A DNA stretch of 64,000 bases from Deroplatys truncata (taxonomy: Eukaryota > Arthropoda > Insecta > Mantodea > Mantidae): NCBI GenBank assembly GCA_030765065.1, contig CM060984.1:692001-756000 (forward strand), in the 5' to 3' direction. A program made the translations under genes and the position numbers. Position 1 is the stretch's first letter; each line of letters begins with the position of its first letter. Below the pieces are notes generated by a model. That model saw nothing but the letters and a program-made list of their open reading frames with translations. It searched no databases and was not told the DNA's origin. Below, piece by piece: positions 61,001 through 64,000 of this stretch.

Positions 61001-61432
61001 GACAAACTACGTTTTCTTGAGCATCTGGATACGGCTGATTATCCTACAAACCATATATGCTATTCAGCTCTAAACAAGAAAGTGCTTGGAAAATTTAAAG
61101 ATGAGGCTAATGGTAAAATCATCCAACGCTTTGTCGGACTGCGACCTAAGATGTATGCGCTAGATATCCACGGCTCAATCATAAAAAAGATTAAAGGTAT
61201 AAAACGTGGCGCTATTAAGCAGCACATCACATTCGACAGTTATACAGACTGTCTTAAAGTCAGAGAAATAATAAGGACGCCCATAAATCTGATCCTGTCA
61301 CGAAAGCATACTGTTACCACAGTGCAAGTGAATAAAATTGCATTGACTCCATACGACGATAAAAGAGTCGTTGCTGAGGATAGAATAACGATATATGCAT
61401 ATGGCCATTACAGCATTACAAGCAGTGCCTAA
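58002..61432 (+). pseudogene. Protein-primed family B DNA polymerase, right-arm copy
   Basis: Segments: 58,002-59,357, 59,358-~59,520, then 59,534-61,432 in another frame. The reported frame opens at a TTG; the first ATG (MENCDMKVYE) is at 58,035. Exonuclease I Asp is at about residue 350 of the first segment. In the last segment (632 codons) DANNQYGW begins at residue ~232, NNAMFGKT at ~376 and YMDTD at ~472, and the C terminus reads YAYGHYSITSSA. Lesions: TAC-to-TAG at 59,355-59,357 inside the HNH-like zinc module, and a 1-bp deletion near 59,520 in exonuclease motif II. The 1-bp deletion and nonsense changes of the left arm are absent here, so the two copies decayed separately. Confidence 0.9.
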
Positions 61433-61940
61433 GAGAATGTAATCCTTAGATGATAATTTTCTCGTGAGTCTACAACTTTAAAAAGTGGAAGTTTACCATG
61501 TACTGTGTATACATCTAGCAGACACCTAAGAATAAATAAAAATAAGAATGTGGAAGGGAGGCGGTAACCCTGCCATTAGGAGCAAATCCTAGTGCTAGTC
61601 TCAAGCCTAGATAAAAGGGGAGAGGCACCTACCCTTACAATCCTTATCTAATAAAGCATCAATTAACTGGTAAAGACGATACACCTAGTCAACAATTAAC
61701 CATACAAAAACAGAAAAGCTGAATAAAAACAATAATATCACTATCAGAGCTTAAGGTTGGGTTATAAAAGACATCTCTACATAGTTTCTTACATGTTAGC
61801 ATTACAATATTGAGAAGACCATAAAAGGATCCTATATGACTGTAAAAACGTTAGAAATGGTTATAGATCATAAGACTTGTGTAATACAAGAGAAAAACTC
61901 TATAAACAAGAGAGAATGCCTGAACACCATGTGCCAATAG
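61433..61940. other. 3' flank of the right-arm polymerase gene
   Basis: Mirror of 52,346-52,866. Includes AATAAATAAAAATAAG near 61,532, a candidate polyadenylation signal ~100 bp after the stop codon. No open frame. Confidence 0.5.
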
Positions 61941-61944
61941 CATG

Positions 61945-62140
61945 AAAATAACCACTACACTTTCTAAAAAGCCCACCAGGAACTCTAATGGCATAAAAAT
62001 AGTCACTGCACTTTCCAAAAGTTCATAAAACAGCCACTACATTTACCAAAAGCCAATAAAACAGTCACTACACTTATCCAAAAGCCGGCAAAATAGCCTC
62101 TACACTTATCCAAAAGCCGATAAAACAGCCACTACTCTTT
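61945..62140. repeat. ~35-38-bp tandem repeats, right arm
   Basis: Mirror of 52,150-52,345; units read CACTACACTTATCCAAAAGC with variants, alternating with AATAAAACAGC. Confidence 0.8.
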
Positions 62141-62149
62141 CCAAAAGCC

Positions 62150-62700
62150 CTTCAGGAGCGCATAATGGTCTGTGCCTATGCCACATCCATAACCTAAAAT
62201 ACCTTTAAAGAGCCACAAACACTCCTAGCACGAGCTTTGAAAACGTCTTGAAAATTGTCAAAATACCTTAAAAACATTATAAAACACTCGAAATATTCTG
62301 AAACCTATATAAATACCCTGAATCTACCTGCTCCAGTTCCCAAAATGCTGCTGAAACACCTAAAATTCCCTGCCTCATACCAGAATGTCCTGAAAGCCTT
62401 GTTCATATCAAAAAATACCTGTATCTGCGCCTAAAATGTCTCCAAATGAATCCTAAAACGCTCCACAATTCTTAGTACCCTGGCTAAAATGCTTACCCCG
62501 ATACCCTAAAACACGTATCTGTTTCTATGTCTAAAAATATTTTAAGCCAGTAAGAGGATGTCAAATGCCTGTTCCACCACATTAAAAACATCATCAGAAT
62601 ACCTGCAAAGTTAGTTAAGCATGTACCTAAAAAGCTTCTAAGTGTGTTCTAAAATAATTATATTGTGCTTGTGCTCTAAATACCTCCTGAAATTCTTACT
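62150..62700. repeat. Diverged short repeats, right arm
   Basis: Mirror of 51,581-52,140, with repeated strings around CTAAAATG and ATACCTG. No gene. Confidence 0.55.
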
Positions 62701-63195
62701 CTTCCCTTCTGGAAAACACCCTACATACCTTCAGTCCCTGTATTCCCTATCTCCCTCATATAAACGCGTACTCCCCCTTCTTCAGTACCTGTCTAGCATT
62801 ATCATCTACTCCCTATTTTTCGTATATAATTTTATACTCTACTCGACCTCTGACTAGCCTAGCACTTCACCTCGTTTTCCCTATCTCCCCCATATAAACT
62901 CATTTTCCTCTATGAAGACTCTCTCAACCTAGCATCTCTCCTCGTTTTCCCTATCCTTTCCCTTATAAAGCATATATTCCGACCTTTCAAACCCTGTCTA
63001 GTCGACATCTAACCTTGTAATCCCTATCTCTTCAGTATAAAACGTGCATTCTGCCCTTTCAACCCCTGTCTAGCCTGACAACTCTCCTCGTAATCCCTAT
63101 CTCCCCCCATATAAACGCATTTTTCCTCCTTGGATGCTCTCCTAGTCTAGCATCTACCCTCGTTTTCCCTATCTTTTCCCATATAAACGCAAAAA
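62700..63195. repeat. Subterminal tandem repeats, right arm
   Basis: Mirror of 51,095-51,580; units contain CTCGTTTTCCCTATC and CCCATATAAACGC. An open frame across 62,642-62,857 has no domain and is rejected as a gene. Confidence 0.78.
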
Positions 63196-63226
63196 ACTGC
63201 GCCACGTCTTTCCTAAATAACCTACT

Positions 63227-63232
63227 CCTGAA
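63227..63232. repeat. 6-bp target-site duplication, right copy (CCTGAA)
   Basis: CCTGAA follows the CCTACT terminus and is identical to 51,054-51,059. Confidence 0.88.
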
Positions 63233-63620
63233 TTTTCCAGAAATATAATGCTTTCTCTAATTGTTTCCAAAATTTCGGTATTACTAACCTCTACCTCATT
63301 TTACTTTCATTTATTACATACCTTATTATGATATTTTCTAACTGTGATCACCTTGTAACTTTGAGATTTGCGGGCAAAATCCATTTCAAATCACTGGCAC
63401 CTTCAATAACTGAGCCTGTACATACTTAAATTACTATATTAGAATTCACTTTTACACTTTCTGTAATTTTAGGGATACCCTCCACAGATAACTGATAAAA
63501 ACATACCACGTCACTCAACATCAGATAATTCCACTTATTCACCTCTGAAAGCTTTGAAGAAAGTCATGTAAATCGGAGAAACCTGCAATAACATCTTCGG
63601 TGAACTATGCTTTATTCTTC
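63233..63620 (-). pseudogene. Possible linker part of THAP/P relic B
   Basis: On the minus strand, short pieces such as VEGIPKITESVKVNSN and SDLKWILPANLKVTRW can be read between stops. They resemble the spacer found between the THAP domain and the catalytic core of P-type proteins, but the match is weak and could be intron or chance. Position and strand fit a continuous relic running from 64,000 to 50,465. Confidence 0.3.
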
Positions 63621-63624
63621 TTCT

Positions 63625-64000
63625 TTAATGCTTCCTCTTCTTTTTTCTCCTTTCACTAGGATCCCTTCGCGTTACTTCATTTCTTGGGCTGCTTAAATAA
63701 GTAGGGAAGTTAGGAAAAATCCACGGTAGTGCTGCAGATCGTAGTTTTGGTCGAGCACGTGGAATTGTTTCTCGTTACCTTCTGAATCATGTTAAACATC
63801 GTAGATAATTAAATCTTCGGTTTCAAAATGCTTTAAGCACACTACAGATATCTTCGTTGGATTCCAGTCCCTTCTCGGAATCCGTTTGACCCACGTACTG
63901 TGTATTTCAGGATCAGCGGGAAACTTGAACACAGTTACGTAGTTGTTTTTCTCAGAATCGTAATTACTGTTACAGCCTGACACACAGCATTTATCAGACA
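63625..64000 (-). pseudogene. THAP-domain relic (relic B, N-terminal part; cut by the window end)
   Basis: Minus strand, entering from the window edge. It reads CCVSGCNSNYD (first Cys pair of the C2CH zinc site), VFKFP, WVKRIPRRDWNP, then VVCLKHFE (C-x2-H pair) and EDLIIYDV, followed by a stop at 63,792. After a frameshift it continues RETIPRARPKLRSAALPW, then IFPNFPTYLS, and a basic tail to a stop at 63,625-63,627. This is the THAP DNA-binding domain and its usual 'PRxRPKL...FPNxPxYL' extension. The true start may lie just beyond 64,000. Its partner transposase core is at 50,465-50,925. Confidence 0.78.

Larger units (their letters stand above)
51060..63226. mobile_element. Palindromic (foldback) Polinton-like element
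   Basis: A 12,167-bp element that is one near-perfect inverted repeat: left arm 51,060 to ~57,075 and right arm ~57,076 to 63,226. The termini are AGTAGGTTATTTAGG and its complement, flanked by CCTGAA on both sides. Each arm, read from apex to tip, contains a GT/CA microsatellite, a TATA promoter, a zinc-finger/protein-primed family B polymerase gene, spacer repeats of ~35 bp, and tip-proximal ~70-80-bp tandem repeats. Arm identity is very high (scattered substitutions and 1-3-bp indels), and the right arm is ~136 bp longer, mostly in the microsatellite. TSD length, AG/CT ends and polymerase type indicate Polinton/Maverick ancestry. Integrase, protease, ATPase and capsid genes are not visible. 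It interrupts THAP/P relic B. Confidence 0.88.
57076..63226 (-). repeat. Right arm of the giant inverted repeat
   Basis: About 6,151 bp, the complement of the left arm. It ends CCTAAATAACCTACT, then CCTGAA. Confidence 0.93.

Noticed and set aside
51060..63226. Palindrome as a sequencing hairpin artefact (fold-back read or misassembly).
   Set aside because: Considered seriously. An artefact would not end exactly at element termini with matching CCTGAA on two different flanks that belong to one interrupted relic. Arm differences and the longer CA half also argue for two real copies, although single-base indels should be confirmed in reads.

Overview
The window is eukaryotic nuclear DNA, almost certainly from an arthropod. 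It shows a long complex satellite, tRNA-derived SINEs, a non-LTR retrotransposon, a mariner-type transposon, an LTR fragment, THAP/P-element-type transposase relics and a Polinton-type DNA polymerase, with microsatellites and AT-rich intergenic DNA between them. I see no rRNA, no functional tRNA, no CRISPR and no host gene that I can name. The window reads as heterochromatin plus nested transposons.

Layout. (1) 1-27,283 is an uninterrupted satellite of ~99-bp monomers. It is organised into two successive higher-order repeat (HOR) families: ~5.9 kb (copies starting at ~1, ~5,873 and ~11,831) and ~4.5/4.7 kb (16,285-20,807 and 20,808-25,528), with a 297-bp trimer at the right edge. (2) 27,284-32,400 is a mosaic of copies, in both orientations, of a dispersed repeat whose 3' end carries a unit homologous to the satellite monomer; this is a plausible source of the satellite. 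(3) 32,470-36,420 is a decayed THAP/P-element-like transposase (relic A, + strand) split by a mariner-like element (32,913-35,738, ~282-bp TIRs, TA duplication). That element's own transposase is interrupted by an LTR with its primer-binding site. (4) 37,139-43,098 is a full-length I-type non-LTR retrotransposon with an exact 12-bp target-site duplication (TSD), but both ORFs carry stops and frameshifts. (5) 43,111-50,000 is gene-poor, with two tRNA-derived SINEs. (6) 50,465-50,925 and 63,625-64,000 (both - strand) are the two halves of a second THAP/P-like relic (relic B).

(7) The most striking object, 51,060-63,226, sits between those halves. It is a 12,167-bp element that is almost entirely one inverted repeat, two ~6.0-6.1-kb arms meeting at a GT/CA microsatellite. 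It has 5'-AG...CT-3' ends and a perfect 6-bp duplication, CCTGAA. Each arm holds a divergently transcribed zinc-finger/protein-primed family B DNA polymerase gene with a TATA/initiator promoter next to the apex, and tandem repeats toward the ends. The TSD length, termini and polymerase point to the Polinton/Maverick group, but no integrase, protease, ATPase or capsid gene is visible. Both polymerase copies are inactivated, mostly by different mutations, so this looks like a foldback, polymerase-only derivative that was duplicated as a palindrome and then decayed.

No set of genes here forms a working pathway. The biology is insertion into insertion: Polinton-like into THAP/P relic B, mariner into THAP/P relic A, LTR element into mariner, and a dispersed repeat that may have seeded the satellite. 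All family assignments rest on motifs read by eye; no database was searched.
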